This document shows positions 1-9,225 of a stretch of 64,000 bases of DNA, in pieces. A program made the position numbers and the translations under genes. The stretch is from Aurantiacibacter atlanticus (GTDB taxonomy: Bacteria > Pseudomonadota > Alphaproteobacteria > Sphingomonadales > Sphingomonadaceae). Position 1 is the stretch's first letter. Each line of letters begins with the position of its first letter. The stretch is taken from positions 2,542,001 through 2,606,000 of the forward strand of contig NZ_CP011310.1 of assembly GCF_001077815.2 (NCBI RefSeq). The letters are read 5' to 3'. The notes beneath the pieces were generated by a model. It was not told the DNA's origin. It did no database searches and saw only the letters and a program-made list of their open reading frames with translations.

Positions 1-1
1 T

Positions 2-196
2 GTCTCGGTTTTGCGCGAAGAAGGCATGGAGATGGCGGCAGATCGCGCCACATGGCATATCCCCCCGGTCGAAGCGCTGTTTGTTCAGCGCAAGATCAGC
101 GGCACAGCCTTGCTCGGCGCGCGGTTGAAAGCGCAGGTCGATGTGCGCGAAATGGTGCGGCCCTATGCGCACCCTGGCGGGCCCGAAGCGGGTTAG
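2..196 (+). CDS. ABC1/UbiB (AarF)-family kinase-like protein, C-terminal part only
   Basis: The window opens inside this gene; 64 codons remain before the TAG stop. The visible part ends with a helical segment (HIPPVEALFVQRKISGTALL, then RLKAQVDVREM) typical of the extreme C-terminus of ABC1/UbiB/ADCK atypical kinases. In that family it follows the kinase core as xxLHRKLxGxxLLxxxLxAxVDVR. Bacterial members act at the membrane in or near ubiquinone biosynthesis or lipid homeostasis. No catalytic motif lies inside the window, so the family call rests on this tail alone. The stop overlaps the stop of the convergent methyltransferase gene by 4 bases. Confidence 0.6.
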   Translation, partial: VSVLREEGMEMAADRATWHIPPVEALFVQRKISGTALLGARLKAQVDVREMVRPYAHPGGPEAG

Positions 197-648
197 AACC
201 GCCCCCGCAGCGCCTGATAGGCTGCCGCAGTAACGGTGTTGGCCAGATTGAGCGAACGAATATGGTTTGACCGCATCGGCAGATGAAATTCCCGCCCGCG
301 ATGTGCCGCTCTCAATGGCTGGGGCAGGCCCACTGTTTCGCTGCCGAATACAAGAAAGGCATCGTCCGGATATTCCGGTGTGTAGAAACTGGTGGGAGCG
401 TCATCTTCAAACAGGAACAATTGGTCGTCGCGCACCCGCCGCTGTGCCAGGAATTCTTCCCAGCTGGCAAATTCCGCCAGGCGCACATGCTGCCAGTAAT
501 CCAGCCCGGCGCGTTTCAGCCGCGCATCGGTGATGGTGAAGCCATATGGCCGGATAAGCACCAGTTCCATGTCCAGTGCCACACAGGTGCGGCCCACCGC
601 GCCGGTGTTACCGGGAATTTCCGGATGAACGAGGACGATGGAGGTCAG
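193..648 (-). CDS. trmL: tRNA (cytidine(34)-2'-O)-methyltransferase, SPOUT family, CTG start proposed
   Basis: TrmL 2'-O-methylates the wobble base of tRNA-Leu isoacceptors. SPOUT motifs are visible: an N-terminal HPEIPGNTGAVGRTC (about residues 8-22), GSETVGLP (about 102-109) and SLNLANTV (about 132-139). Starting at the first in-frame GTG (597) would delete the N-terminal motif. No ATG or GTG lies upstream in frame before the gatB stop. A CTG at 648 has AGGAG placed 8 bases upstream and gives 151 residues, the usual family length of about 150-155. It begins 22 bases after the gatB stop, so it is probably the last gene of the gatC-gatA-gatB operon. The family call is firm; the CTG start is inferred. 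Confidence 0.87.
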   Translation of the reverse strand: MTSIVLVHPEIPGNTGAVGRTCVALDMELVLIRPYGFTITDARLKRAGLDYWQHVRLAEFASWEEFLAQRRVRDDQLFLFEDDAPTSFYTPEYPDDAFLVFGSETVGLPQPLRAAHRGREFHLPMRSNHIRSLNLANTVTAAAYQALRGRF

Positions 649-670
649 CTTACCCGCTCCTGCGCAGCTA

Positions 671-2170
671 CTAGCCCAGCTTGTCCTTCAATATCTGATT
701 CACAACCGTCGGATTGGCTTTGCCCTGCATTGCCTTCATCGTCTGGCCGACGAAGAAGCCGAACAGTTTGTCCTTGCCCGCCTTATACTGCTCTACCTTG
801 TCGCCATTGGCAGCAATGATCGTGTCGATTGCAGCTTCGATAGCGCCAGTGTCGCTGACCTGCTTAAGCCCTTCTGCATCAGCAATTTCATCAGGTTCGC
901 GGCCGGATTTAAGAACGATCTCGAAAATCTCTTTCGCCTGCCCGCCTGAAATCTCACCGGCATCCTGCATCTTGAGGATGGCGGCCTGCCTTGCGGCAGT
1001 GGCATGGGCTGCATGACCATCGTCACCCAGCGATTTCAGCACGCCGGGCGCCACTGAAAGCGACCAGTTGGCGACCTGCGTGGCCACCTTCGCCGCGGGT
1101 TTTCCGATAGCGCTCGCCGTCTCTGCCAGCAGCGTTTCAAAACGGGCAAATGTTTCCACCTCTGCGGTAAGTTCGCGGGCATTATAGGGCGTCAGCCCCA
1201 GATCCTTCTCATACCGTTGGCGCTTGGCATCGGGCAATTCGGGGAGGCTGGCGCGACATGCTTCAAGAAAGGCATCATCCAGTTCCAGCGGCAGCAAATC
1301 GGGATCTGGGAAATAGCGGTAATCATGCGCGTCTTCCTTGCTGCGCATGGAACGTGTGGTGCCAGTGCCCGGATCGAACAACCGCGTTTCCTGAATGATG
1401 GTCCCGCCATCTTCCAGCACATCGACCTGTCGCTGCGCCTCATGCTCAATTGTCTGCATCACGAAGCGCACCGAATTGACGTTCTTCGTTTCGGTCCGCG
1501 TTCCCAGTTCCGGATCGCCAACCTTGCGCACAGACACATTCACATCCGCGCGCATGGACCCTTCTTCCATATTGCCGTCACAACTGCCTACATAACGCAG
1601 TATGCTGCGTAGCTTGCGGACATAGGCCCCGGCTTCTGCTGGCGAAGTCATATCCGGACGGCTGACGATTTCCATCAGCGCCACGCCCGATCGGTTAAGA
1701 TCGACATAGGACATGGTGGGATGCTGATCATGCATCAGCTTGCCTGCATCCTGTTCAATATGGATGCGTTCAATTCCGATGATCTTGTCTTCAGGAATAC
1801 CGGCCTTTTCGTCCGCCTCAATCGTCAGCGCGCCTTCACCCACAATGGGGTGATAAAGCTGACTGATCTGATAGCCCTGGGGCAAATCGGCGTAGAAATA
1901 ATTCTTGCGGTCGAACCGGCTCCATTTGTGGATTTCCGCCTCTATCGCCATGCCGGTGCGCACGGCTTGGCGGACACATTCACGATTGGGCACGGGCAAC
2001 ATGCCCGGCATCGCCGCATCGACAAGGCTCACCTGCGAATTGGGCTCCGCCCCGAATTTCGTGGAGGCGCCGGAAAAAAGCTTGGCGCTGGAGGTGACCT
2101 GCGCGTGGACTTCAAGACCGATTACGATCTCCCACTCGCCCGTCGCGCCGTGAATGCGGTAATTACTCAT
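671..2170 (-). CDS. gatB: Asp-tRNA(Asn)/Glu-tRNA(Gln) amidotransferase subunit B
   Basis: GatB is the kinase/tRNA-binding subunit of GatCAB. It activates mischarged Glu-tRNA(Gln) or Asp-tRNA(Asn) with ATP before GatA delivers ammonia. At 499 residues it is full length. The cradle domain begins with IGLEVHAQ (residues 17-24), followed by [24 protein letters not shown] segment and the C-terminal YqeY-like helical tail (about residues 350-499) are present. The ATG overlaps the TGA of the small upstream ORF (ATGA), so the two are probably translationally coupled. No GlnRS or AsnRS lies in the window to show which amidation is used. Confidence 0.97.
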   Translation of the reverse strand: MSNYRIHGATGEWEIVIGLEVHAQVTSSAKLFSGASTKFGAEPNSQVSLVDAAMPGMLPVPNRECVRQAVRTGMAIEAEIHKWSRFDRKNYFYADLPQGYQISQLYHPIVGEGALTIEADEKAGIPEDKIIGIERIHIEQDAGKLMHDQHPTMSYVDLNRSGVALMEIVSRPDMTSPAEAGAYVRKLRSILRYVGSCDGNMEEGSMRADVNVSVRKVGDPELGTRTETKNVNSVRFVMQTIEHEAQRQVDVLEDGGTIIQETRLFDPGTGTTRSMRSKEDAHDYRYFPDPDLLPLELDDAFLEACRASLPELPDAKRQRYEKDLGLTPYNARELTAEVETFARFETLLAETASAIGKPAAKVATQVANWSLSVAPGVLKSLGDDGHAAHATAARQAAILKMQDAGEISGGQAKEIFEIVLKSGREPDEIADAEGLKQVSDTGAIEAAIDTIIAANGDKVEQYKAGKDKLFGFFVGQTMKAMQGKANPTVVNQILKDKLG

Positions 2171-2310
2171 TTTTCGATCAACTTTCCGTCTGTATCGAAA
2201 CGTGCTTCGCCATGCTTGATGCGGCGTGCGAGATAGGCGGGAATCACAAGGGCGACGACGATCATCGCGACCTTGGCAACCACTTCCATCGCCTCGAAAC
2301 TCACCACCAT
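2167..2310 (-). CDS. small single-pass membrane protein between gatA and gatB
   Basis: The stretch between gatA and gatB encodes 47 residues. An N-terminal hydrophobic helix ([19 protein letters not shown], about residues 10-28) is followed by a charged tail, [19 protein letters not shown]. The start ATG overlaps the last codons of gatA, and a second in-frame ATG lies at 2289. The stop shares ATGA with the gatB start. Precise packing between two coupled genes plus a clean TM-and-tail pattern suggests a real small protein. I recognise no family. It might be a membrane anchor or a translational relay to gatB, but nothing in the sequence shows a function. Confidence 0.62.
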   Translation of the reverse strand: MVVSFEAMEVVAKVAMIVVALVIPAYLARRIKHGEARFDTDGKLIEK

Positions 2311-3782
2311 TTCTCCGGCTGCGCTGTGAACGCGGCGCGCTGTTCTATCGCGAGGCCAGCGTTGAGCACGCTTTGTTCATCCATCGCCTTGCCCACTATT
2401 TGCAGGCCGAGCGGCAGGCCGTCTTCGGTCAGCGTGGCAGGCACGCTCATCGCGGGAAGTCCCGCCAGCGATGCGGGCACGGCGAAAACATCGTTCATAT
2501 ACATCGCCAGCGGGTCTGCCTGCAATTCGCCAAGGGCAAAGGCAGGCGTGGGCGTTGTGGGCGCAAGGATGACGTCGCATTGGGCAAAAGCCGCGTCGAA
2601 ATCGCGCTGCACCAATGTGCGGATTTTCTGCGCCTGCGTGTAATAGGCATCGTAGAATCCGGCTGAAAGCACATAGGTGCCCAGCATGATGCGGCGCTTC
2701 ACTTCGTCCCCGAAGCCGGCGGCGCGGGTGGCGGCATACATATCCTGCAAACCAGCGCCCTCGGGCAGATCACGCAGACCGTATCGCACGCCATCATAGC
2801 GCGCGAGATTGCTGGAAGCTTCAGCGGGCGCGACGATGTAATAGGCGGGCAGCGCATATTTTGTATGCGGCAGCGACATCTCGATTACCTCAGCACCTGC
2901 ATCGCGCAGCCATTCCTTGCCCTGCTCCCAGCTTGCATCAATCGCAGGGTCAATGCCTTCCATCCGATACTCACGCGGAATGCCGACCTTCTTGCCTTTC
3001 AGATCGGCATTCAAGCTGCCGAACCAATCGGGCACGGGCGCATCAAGACTGGTCGAATCCTTCGGATCGAAACCAGCCATCGCGCCCAGCATGATCGCGC
3101 AATCTTCAACCGAACGCGCCATTGGCCCTGCCTGGTCGAGCGAGGAAGCGAAGGCGACCACGCCCCAGCGCGAACATCGACCATAGGTTGGCTTGATGCC
3201 GACTGTTCCCGTGATCGCGGCAGGTTGGCGGATCGAACCGCCGGTATCGGTTCCGGTTGCTGCCGGACACAGCCGCGCAGCAATTGCGGCAGACGATCCG
3301 CCCGAAGAACCGCCCGGCGTCAGTGTGGCATTGCTACCCGTCTTCTTCCACGGACTTTTCACCGGACCAAAATGGCTTGTCTCGTTGGAAGAGCCCATGG
3401 CGAACTGGTCCATGTTGAGCTTGCCCAGCATGCCTGCACCTGCCGACCAGAGATTGGCCGAAACAGTGCTTTCATATTCGGGGACGAACCCTTCGAGGAT
3501 ATGACTGGCAGCAGTGGACTGCACGCCCTTGGTGCAGAACAGATCCTTCATGCCGATAGGCACGCCCGCCATCGGACCAAGCGGTTTGCCGCCCGCCCGC
3601 GCGGCGTCGACCGCATCGGCAGCCTCAAGCGCCTTTTCCGGCGTGGCGACGATAAATGCGTTAAGCGCGTCGGCAGAAGCGACCGCGGCATTGAAACTCT
3701 CCGCCACTTCGCGCGCGGAGAAATCCCCATTGGCGACGCCATCGCGGATGTCGCGAACGCCAAGCTGTGTGAAATCGCTCAT
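2301..3782 (-). CDS. gatA: Asp-tRNA(Asn)/Glu-tRNA(Gln) amidotransferase subunit A
   Basis: GatA is the glutaminase subunit of GatCAB. It releases ammonia from glutamine and channels it to GatB. At 493 residues it is a full-length amidase-signature protein. The Ser-cisSer-Lys triad is visible: Lys79 in PIGMKDLF, Ser159 in the GGSSGGSS loop and Ser183 in [10 protein letters not shown]. The 24-residue spacing between the serines matches characterised GatA. Its ATG overlaps the gatC stop (TAATG), and the small membrane ORF overlaps its end, so gatC-gatA-small ORF-gatB form one coupled unit. Confidence 0.97.
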   Translation of the reverse strand: MSDFTQLGVRDIRDGVANGDFSAREVAESFNAAVASADALNAFIVATPEKALEAADAVDAARAGGKPLGPMAGVPIGMKDLFCTKGVQSTAASHILEGFVPEYESTVSANLWSAGAGMLGKLNMDQFAMGSSNETSHFGPVKSPWKKTGSNATLTPGGSSGGSSAAIAARLCPAATGTDTGGSIRQPAAITGTVGIKPTYGRCSRWGVVAFASSLDQAGPMARSVEDCAIMLGAMAGFDPKDSTSLDAPVPDWFGSLNADLKGKKVGIPREYRMEGIDPAIDASWEQGKEWLRDAGAEVIEMSLPHTKYALPAYYIVAPAEASSNLARYDGVRYGLRDLPEGAGLQDMYAATRAAGFGDEVKRRIMLGTYVLSAGFYDAYYTQAQKIRTLVQRDFDAAFAQCDVILAPTTPTPAFALGELQADPLAMYMNDVFAVPASLAGLPAMSVPATLTEDGLPLGLQIVGKAMDEQSVLNAGLAIEQRAAFTAQPEKWW

Positions 3783-4084
3783 TATTCGATCACCTTGGGC
3801 ACGCCGTAAAACCCGTGCTCGGCCACCGGCGCATTTGCCAGCACATCATCGCGGCGTCCGCCTCCGGTCTTGGGATCGGCATCGACCACGTCATCGCGCA
3901 GCCGCAGCGCCTGCGGGATCACCGCCGCCATCGGTTCAACGCCAGAGGTATCAACCTCACCCAGCTGTTCCACCCAGGTGAGGATGTTGTTAAATTCGGG
4001 CACGAAATGGTCGAGGTCTTCCTCGGCCATCTTGATGCGTGCCAGCGAGGCGATTTTCGCCACTTCTTCTCGGGTTACAGACAT
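3782..4084 (-). CDS. gatC: Asp-tRNA(Asn)/Glu-tRNA(Gln) amidotransferase subunit C
   Basis: GatC is the small belt subunit that wraps GatA and GatB and stabilises the amidotransferase. The 100 residues begin [17 protein letters not shown], the typical GatC N-terminal helix. [12 protein letters not shown] helix follows, then the [14 protein letters not shown] segment and the FYGVPKVIE tail seen in this family. It is the first gene of the gatC-A-(small ORF)-B-trmL operon; its stop overlaps the gatA start by one base. The 36 bases upstream separate it from the DUF4153 gene. Confidence 0.96.
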   Translation of the reverse strand: MSVTREEVAKIASLARIKMAEEDLDHFVPEFNNILTWVEQLGEVDTSGVEPMAAVIPQALRLRDDVVDADPKTGGGRRDDVLANAPVAEHGFYGVPKVIE

Positions 4085-4120
4085 GCATGCGCGTTAGCCG
4101 CGCAGGCGGGCCGCTTCAAG

Positions 4121-5809
4121 CTATTCGAACGGCGCGCCCACCGGTTGGCCGTCGATAAAAATCTGGCGGCCCGAATAATCCCGTATCTCGACATCCCCCG
4201 GTGCAATGGTCGCGGCAGGAGAAGGCAATATCTGCGGAGGAGGCGGCGGATAAGGCACGCCATCATCACGGAAACGGACATGTCGCACACTATCAGCCCG
4301 AACAATCGCGACATGCCTGCGCTCTGCCTCCATGCCGAGGTCAAGCACTACGCAAATGGGTGCGCATTCCCAAGGCTCTCGCTCAAGATATGCTGCCACC
4401 CATCCGCGCAACTCAGGATCTTCGAAATCGTAAGCGATGTTTGCGGGTGAGCCGCCCTGCCTAGCTCGGTCGAACCGATATCGCTCTGTGTCTTCGAGCG
4501 CAGCCTGCGCCAATTGCGCTACATCACCCTCGCGCCTGGTCAAACGCGCCAGAGCCTGCCGACCGGCATCACCAAATTCCCAACGCAGTGCAGCGAAGTC
4601 GAATTCTTCGAGCGTCACCGTTCCTGCATCAAGCCGCGCGACCTGGTTCTTTGCGGAGATTTTACCAAAATCGAGCAAGGGTATTGCCAGCAGCAAGGCG
4701 ACTATGCAGGTCGTGGCGGCCAAATGCAGGTTTGCGTGGCGCACACGATGGCTCCAGCCATCCTTGCGACCCAGCGCCAGCGCGACCCAATAAGCAAGGC
4801 CGTAGGCGCAGGCGATGATAATGGCGATCAGCGACCATATGCGTTCAGGCGAAAGCCCGTGCTGGTTGATGCGGATCCCAATGCTGATCGCGGCAAACAG
4901 TGTCAGCGGGAAAATGCCCGCTACCAAGATCAATGAGGCAATCCGCAGCACGATATTGGTGCTGCGCTCGCCCTCACTGTCCCGAATGGTGGCATTGGCG
5001 AGCACGAAGCAGCCAACTGCGCAAGTGAGCAGGATCGGCGTTGCCGAATCAGTCGCTTCCCACAATGCCTGTCCGCCTGATGCAATCAACGCGACGAGGA
5101 AGATGATCAGCGCGATTCCCAGCGGCACCGCCAACAGCCCGAGGACCAGCATGACGACATTCTGCAAGACAACCAGAATCTTTAGGTTGTTGCGAATCAG
5201 CCCCAGCGCCGCGCCGAGGGCCGCGCCCGACCATGACCAGCCGAACCAGCCCTCTCCCATCAGATCGCCCAGCAAATCGATTCCCACGATGCCGAAAAGG
5301 CCATCGAGCAGCAGAAGCATCAGCCACGAAATCGCGGTGAAGGCCACTGCCCCGCCCCCGCTTATCGCATCAGCCCACACATGCGTATGAGTTAGCCTGT
5401 ATGGGGTGGCAAAACGGGTGCGGTGGAAGCCTGCCTGAAACAGCGGGACCGCCAGCACGCTGAAGAATACCCCAGCTGCAAAGGCAAATTCCTGCCCCGC
5501 CAGGTGTTCATCCATGCGCACGATGTGCCACGCGACGCCACCCATGACGAGACCGACTATGGCGGAGAAAATTGCCGCCTCTACCCGGCGGTGCTCGTTC
5601 AGTGTGAAAGCAGCGGCAATGCCCCCAAAGCCCACGGCAACAGCTGCCGCAACCCGGGCAGGAGCTTCTGTATCGCCGCCATCGCTGAAAAGATGGATCA
5701 GCAGCCCCGCTGCAGCCAGCATGGCCGCGAGAATCCACGGTCGCAATGGCCAATCTTCAAGCTGATAGGCTTCGAGCTGATCGTATTCCGGCGGCGAAAT
5801 GCTCTCCAT
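4121..5809 (-). CDS. DUF4153 polytopic membrane protein
   Basis: The product is 562 residues from an ATG at 5809, with GAGAAAGG a suitable distance upstream. I chose this ATG over an upstream codon (5884) that would overlap the FKBP gene. At least ten hydrophobic helices fill residues about 30-390. They include the segment LTHTHVWADAISGGG leading into a GLFGIVGIDLL loop, characteristic of the DUF4153 family of alphaproteobacteria. A soluble, charged C-terminal region (about 400-562) carries a proline run (YPPPPPQILP). The family has no established function. It follows the FKBP gene by 25 bases and may share its transcript. Confidence 0.8.
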   Translation of the reverse strand: MESISPPEYDQLEAYQLEDWPLRPWILAAMLAAAGLLIHLFSDGGDTEAPARVAAAVAVGFGGIAAAFTLNEHRRVEAAIFSAIVGLVMGGVAWHIVRMDEHLAGQEFAFAAGVFFSVLAVPLFQAGFHRTRFATPYRLTHTHVWADAISGGGAVAFTAISWLMLLLLDGLFGIVGIDLLGDLMGEGWFGWSWSGAALGAALGLIRNNLKILVVLQNVVMLVLGLLAVPLGIALIIFLVALIASGGQALWEATDSATPILLTCAVGCFVLANATIRDSEGERSTNIVLRIASLILVAGIFPLTLFAAISIGIRINQHGLSPERIWSLIAIIIACAYGLAYWVALALGRKDGWSHRVRHANLHLAATTCIVALLLAIPLLDFGKISAKNQVARLDAGTVTLEEFDFAALRWEFGDAGRQALARLTRREGDVAQLAQAALEDTERYRFDRARQGGSPANIAYDFEDPELRGWVAAYLEREPWECAPICVVLDLGMEAERRHVAIVRADSVRHVRFRDDGVPYPPPPPQILPSPAATIAPGDVEIRDYSGRQIFIDGQPVGAPFE

Positions 5810-5834
5810 ATTGCCGTCAGCCTTTCTCAGCTTG

Positions 5835-6416
5835 TTATTGCTGCGGCGGCACGGGTGCACCCTGCGGTGTAGCCCCGCCTTCACCCTCTGCGCCCTGCGT
5901 TTCCTGCATGACCTGCATCATCTGCATATAGCGCTGCTGCGCTTCTTCTTCAGACATGAAATCGACCAGTTGAACGTCGAAATAGAGATCCGCATTTGGC
6001 GGAATGGGTGAACCTTCCTGCACGTCCTCGCCATATCCCTTGTCGGACGGGATGAAGACTTCATAGCTGCCGCCCTTCTGCATCTGCGTCACTGCTTCGG
6101 TGAAACCGGGGATCATCTGGCCCAGCGGCAGGGCTGCGCCATCGGGGAGGATACCGGGAACGGGCCAGCCGCCTTCCTGCGATTGATCAAAGACGGTGCC
6201 GTCTTCCAGCTTTCCGGTATAGCGCAGGAACACCACGTCTTCAGCCGTGGGACTGGGGCCTTCGCCAGCGGTGATCGCATTGACCGTCACGCCTTTGGGC
6301 ATGGCCGCCCAGGCAATGGCGGCGGCCAGCAATATAGCGACGAGCACACCCAGCCAGAGTTTGAGCAAAGACCCCTTGGCTATCGGCTGCAAGGGTACGC
6401 GGGTAACTTCAACCAT
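5835..6416 (-). CDS. membrane-anchored FKBP-type peptidyl-prolyl cis-trans isomerase
   Basis: The enzyme catalyses cis-trans isomerisation of peptidyl-proline bonds, here probably on the periplasmic face. The 193 residues comprise a short cytoplasmic segment, one TM helix (about residues 19-39), an FKBP domain (about 55-155) and a Gln/Met/Pro-rich tail. FKBP signatures are LRYTGKLEDGTVFDQS, LGQMIPGFTEAVTQM and FIPSDKGYGE. The tail (QRYMQMMQVMQET, then PQGAPVPPQQ) looks disordered. The gene lies downstream of rpsU beyond a strong hairpin, so it probably has its own promoter. Confidence 0.9.
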   Translation of the reverse strand: MVEVTRVPLQPIAKGSLLKLWLGVLVAILLAAAIAWAAMPKGVTVNAITAGEGPSPTAEDVVFLRYTGKLEDGTVFDQSQEGGWPVPGILPDGAALPLGQMIPGFTEAVTQMQKGGSYEVFIPSDKGYGEDVQEGSPIPPNADLYFDVQLVDFMSEEEAQQRYMQMMQVMQETQGAEGEGGATPQGAPVPPQQ

Positions 6417-6451
6417 TGATCAAAATCCTGCCAGAAATGAGTCGCGCAAAT

Positions 6452-6487
6452 CAAAGGGGCGCGGAAAAAGCTTTCCGCGCCCCTTTG
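6452..6487 (-). terminator. rpsU terminator, perfect 16-bp hairpin
   Basis: Arms at 6452-6467 and 6472-6487 are exact inverted complements around a four-base loop (6468-6471). The stem has a GC-rich core (GGGGCGCGG) flanked by A/T runs, so either strand could read it as an intrinsic terminator. On the minus strand it lies 41 bases after the rpsU stop and just before the FKBP gene. Confidence 0.75.
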
Positions 6488-6528
6488 GCTTAGCTGCGAG
6501 AATCAATCAAGCTTGGCGCACGGGCCGA

Positions 6529-6735
6529 TTACTTGACGCCGTCGCGTTCCATGCGCTTGCGCTCCATCTTGCGGGCGCGGCGCACAGCAGCTGCCTTTTC
6601 ACGGGCGCGCTTTTCGCTAGGCTTTTCATAGTGGCGGCGCAGCTTCATTTCGCGATACACCCCTTCACGCTGCAGCTTCTTCTTGAGCGCACGCAGGGCC
6701 TGCTCGACATTGTTATCGCGGACGATGATCTGCAT
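6529..6735 (-). CDS. rpsU: 30S ribosomal protein S21
   Basis: S21 binds the small subunit near the anti-Shine-Dalgarno end of 16S rRNA and helps initiation. The start [20 protein letters not shown] and the basic [26 protein letters not shown] body are diagnostic, at 68 residues. I used the ATG at 6735, which gives the conserved MQIIVRDNN start; an upstream in-frame codon adds four non-conserved residues. GAGG lies about 13 bases upstream. It is transcribed divergently from crcB and is followed by a strong hairpin terminator. Confidence 0.96.
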   Translation of the reverse strand: MQIIVRDNNVEQALRALKKKLQREGVYREMKLRRHYEKPSEKRAREKAAAVRRARKMERKRMERDGVK

Positions 6736-6941
6736 AAAACTAAGCAACCTCTTTCAAAAGACGGCGAGAACCCGCAGCGAATAGGCGCGGGTTGCACCGT
6801 ATAAATAAGCAACGAAAAATGCGCCGAACCCGTTCAGGATCGGCTCTCTAGACGTATTAATAGGCGAATCGGGGGCAAAAGGCAAGCATCACTGCGCCTT
6901 TTGGGTTCCGCCTGCGTCACTCAGCGGCTAAGACACGCGCC

Positions 6942-7355
6942 ATGTCTTCTGCCACCTCCCCGTTTCTTGCATCGGTTTATGTCGCCCTTGGCGGCGGAAT
7001 CGGTGCGCTTGCCCGCTATCAGATGGGCCGGTTGATGACCGCCTGGATGGGCGCACCCGCAATGGGTGTGTTTCCCTGGGCCACACTGGCCGTGAACACA
7101 ATCGGCAGCGTCGCCATGGGGTTATTGGCGGGCTGGCTTGTGCGCAGCACCCCTGAAAATGCCGATCAATTGCGCTTGCTGCTTGGTGTCGGCCTGCTCG
7201 GCGGCTTTACGACATTTTCCGCATTCAGCCTTGAACTCGCCATGCTGATCCAGCGCGAGCAGGTGATGATTGCTGGACTATACATCATGCTTTCGATCGG
7301 GCTTGGCGTCACCGGCATGCTGTTCGGGCTCGCCACCACAAGGCTTTTTTCATGA
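6942..7355 (+). CDS. crcB: fluoride ion channel CrcB/Fluc
   Basis: Fluc channels export fluoride as dual-topology dimers in the inner membrane. The 137 residues form four TM helices. Signatures include GGGIGALARYQMG near the N-terminus, the ATLAVNTIGS helix carrying the conserved Asn, and GLLGGFTTFSAFSLE with the phenylalanines that line the pore. The 5' leader shows no fluoride riboswitch that I can recognise. The stop overlaps the next start (ATGA), opening a five-gene run of overlapping genes that ends with the ATP12 gene. Confidence 0.95.
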   Translation: MSSATSPFLASVYVALGGGIGALARYQMGRLMTAWMGAPAMGVFPWATLAVNTIGSVAMGLLAGWLVRSTPENADQLRLLLGVGLLGGFTTFSAFSLELAMLIQREQVMIAGLYIMLSIGLGVTGMLFGLATTRLFS

Positions 7356-8569
7356 CCGGTGACCAAAAAGATGCAGGGCGGGACGAACAGGTCCGGCAAT
7401 TTACCGTTGCACCCGATGATGAAGGCATCAGGCTTGATCGCTGGTTCAAGCGCCACCTGCCGCAAGTCGGCTTTGGCACGGTCAGCCGCTGGGCGCGGAC
7501 CGGGCAATTGCGCGTCGATGGCAAGCGCGCACGCCCTGAAGACAGGCTGGAAACCGGACAGGTATTGCGCGTTCCACCGGGCGGAGAAGATGGCGGACGC
7601 ACCCAGCGCAAACGCCGCGAACTGACTCAGGCCGATCTCGACGAAGCCGAAGCCATGCTGATCGAACGCACGCCATCCGCGCTCGTGCTGAACAAGCCGC
7701 CCGGCCTCGCCACGCAAGGGGGCACCAAGACCAACAAGCATGTCGATGGCATGCTCGATGCGTTTGCCGAAGAGGAAGAGCAGCGCCCGCGCCTCGTCCA
7801 TCGGCTCGACAAGGATACATCGGGCGTATTGCTGGTGGCGCGCACTGCAGGCAGCGCGGCATTCTTCTCCAAGAGGTTTTCAGGCCGCAGCGCCAAAAAG
7901 ATCTATTGGGCCCTGGTGGTCGGCGTTCCCGAAGTCGCTGAAGGTACAATAGATGCACCCTTGGCCAAACAGCCAGGCACCGGCGGCGAAAAGATGCATG
8001 TCGATATGGATGAAGGCCAGCCGGCACGCACGGTTTATCGCGTGGTGGAACGTGCGGGCAATGCCGCCGCCTGGGTGGAATTGCAGCCCTTTACCGGGCG
8101 CACGCATCAATTACGCGTGCATCTCGCCGCAATCGGCCACCCCATTGTGGGTGACGGCAAATATGGCGGGCAGGATGCATTCCTGACCGGCAGCATCAGC
8201 CGCAAGATGCATCTTCATGCACGCCGCCTGATTATTGATGCGCCCAAGGGCGAAACCATCGATGTGACCGCCGAATTGCCTGAACATTTCGCGCAAAGCA
8301 TGGAGCAATTGGGCTTCGACATCACGCAAAGTGAAGCGGGGCCGGTCGCCTCCCCTCCCCCTGAACGCAACCGCGCTGAAAAGAAGCAGGCAGCCAAGGC
8401 CCACGCCAAGCAATATCGCAAGGCCCGCCGCGGCGAACGCAGAGGGCGCGGCCTTGCCTCCGCCAAGAAACCCGGCACCGGAAAACCCGCTGGCCGGGGC
8501 AAACCGGCTGGCAAACCACCGGGTAAGGCAGGCGGTAAACCGCGCGGTAAGCCAGGCGGCAAGGTATGA
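7352..8569 (+). CDS. RluA-family 23S rRNA pseudouridine synthase with basic C-terminal tail
   Basis: The enzyme converts uridine to pseudouridine in rRNA. In 405 residues the order is an S4 RNA-binding domain (about 20-75), a catalytic domain (about 105-320) and a basic tail (about 330-405). The catalytic motif HRLDKDTSG (150-158, Asp153 catalytic) and the GRTHQLRVH motif are intact. The tail is rich in Lys, Pro and Gly with repeated GKP units, is not part of the usual fold, and probably adds RNA affinity. The S4 domain points to an RluC-like enzyme, but the exact uridine cannot be told. It overlaps both neighbours by ATGA. Confidence 0.88.
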   Translation: MTGDQKDAGRDEQVRQFTVAPDDEGIRLDRWFKRHLPQVGFGTVSRWARTGQLRVDGKRARPEDRLETGQVLRVPPGGEDGGRTQRKRRELTQADLDEAEAMLIERTPSALVLNKPPGLATQGGTKTNKHVDGMLDAFAEEEEQRPRLVHRLDKDTSGVLLVARTAGSAAFFSKRFSGRSAKKIYWALVVGVPEVAEGTIDAPLAKQPGTGGEKMHVDMDEGQPARTVYRVVERAGNAAAWVELQPFTGRTHQLRVHLAAIGHPIVGDGKYGGQDAFLTGSISRKMHLHARRLIIDAPKGETIDVTAELPEHFAQSMEQLGFDITQSEAGPVASPPPERNRAEKKQAAKAHAKQYRKARRGERRGRGLASAKKPGTGKPAGRGKPAGKPPGKAGGKPRGKPGGKV

Positions 8570-9225
8570 GCGCAGTGCGTCTTGCCGTGTTCGATTGCGA
8601 CGGCACTTTGTCAGACGGGCAGGCAGGCGTCTGCAATGCGATGGACATTGCCTTCAAGGACGCAAGCCTGCCAGCGCCCGATCGCAACCGTGTGAGACGG
8701 ATCGTTGGCCTGAGCCTGCCGCAGGCGATACGCCAGCTCGCGCCCGATGCGTCTTCCACTCAGCATTCCGCTGCCGTCGAGGCCTATAAGTTCGCCTTTC
8801 GCCAGTCGCGGGAAGACGGCTCGCTCCACGAACCGCTGTTCGATGGCATTCCCGATGTGCTGCGCCGCCTGCATGCATCCGGCTGGACGCTTGGCGTGGC
8901 CACGGGCAAATCGGATCGTGGACTGGCCAGCACCCTTGCGGCCAATTCACTTTCCCATCTGTTCGTCACCACGCAGACCGCAGATCGCCACCCCTCCAAA
9001 CCCAATCCGGCGATGCTGGCAGCCGCCATGGCCGATGCGATGGCTGATCCGGTCGATACGATCATGATCGGCGATACTGTGTATGACATGCAAATGGCCG
9101 CCGCCGCCGGAACACGCGCCATCGGGGTAAGCTGGGGCTATCATGAACCGGCCGAATTGCTGGACGCCGGAGCGTTTGCGGTGGCGGGGGAGCCCGCTGA
9201 ACTGGAGAATTTGCTCAATGGCTGA
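8566..9225 (+). CDS. HAD-IA family hydrolase, phosphoglycolate phosphatase-like
   Basis: The product is a phosphatase of the haloacid dehalogenase superfamily. The nucleophile motif FDCDGTLSDG sits at residues 9-18 (Asp10 and Asp12). VATGKSDRG provides motif II, a lysine within HPSKPNP motif III, and IMIGDTVYDMQMA motif IV. A helical cap lies between motifs I and II. Length (219) fits the Gph/PGP group, but the substrate is not determinable. It overlaps the pseudouridine synthase by ATGA and the next small gene by 8 bases. Confidence 0.88.
   Translation: MSAVRLAVFDCDGTLSDGQAGVCNAMDIAFKDASLPAPDRNRVRRIVGLSLPQAIRQLAPDASSTQHSAAVEAYKFAFRQSREDGSLHEPLFDGIPDVLRRLHASGWTLGVATGKSDRGLASTLAANSLSHLFVTTQTADRHPSKPNPAMLAAAMADAMADPVDTIMIGDTVYDMQMAAAAGTRAIGVSWGYHEPAELLDAGAFAVAGEPAELENLLNG

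Noticed and set aside
6748..6941. Possible fluoride riboswitch before crcB
   Set aside because: I could not find the expected pseudoknot sequences in the leader.
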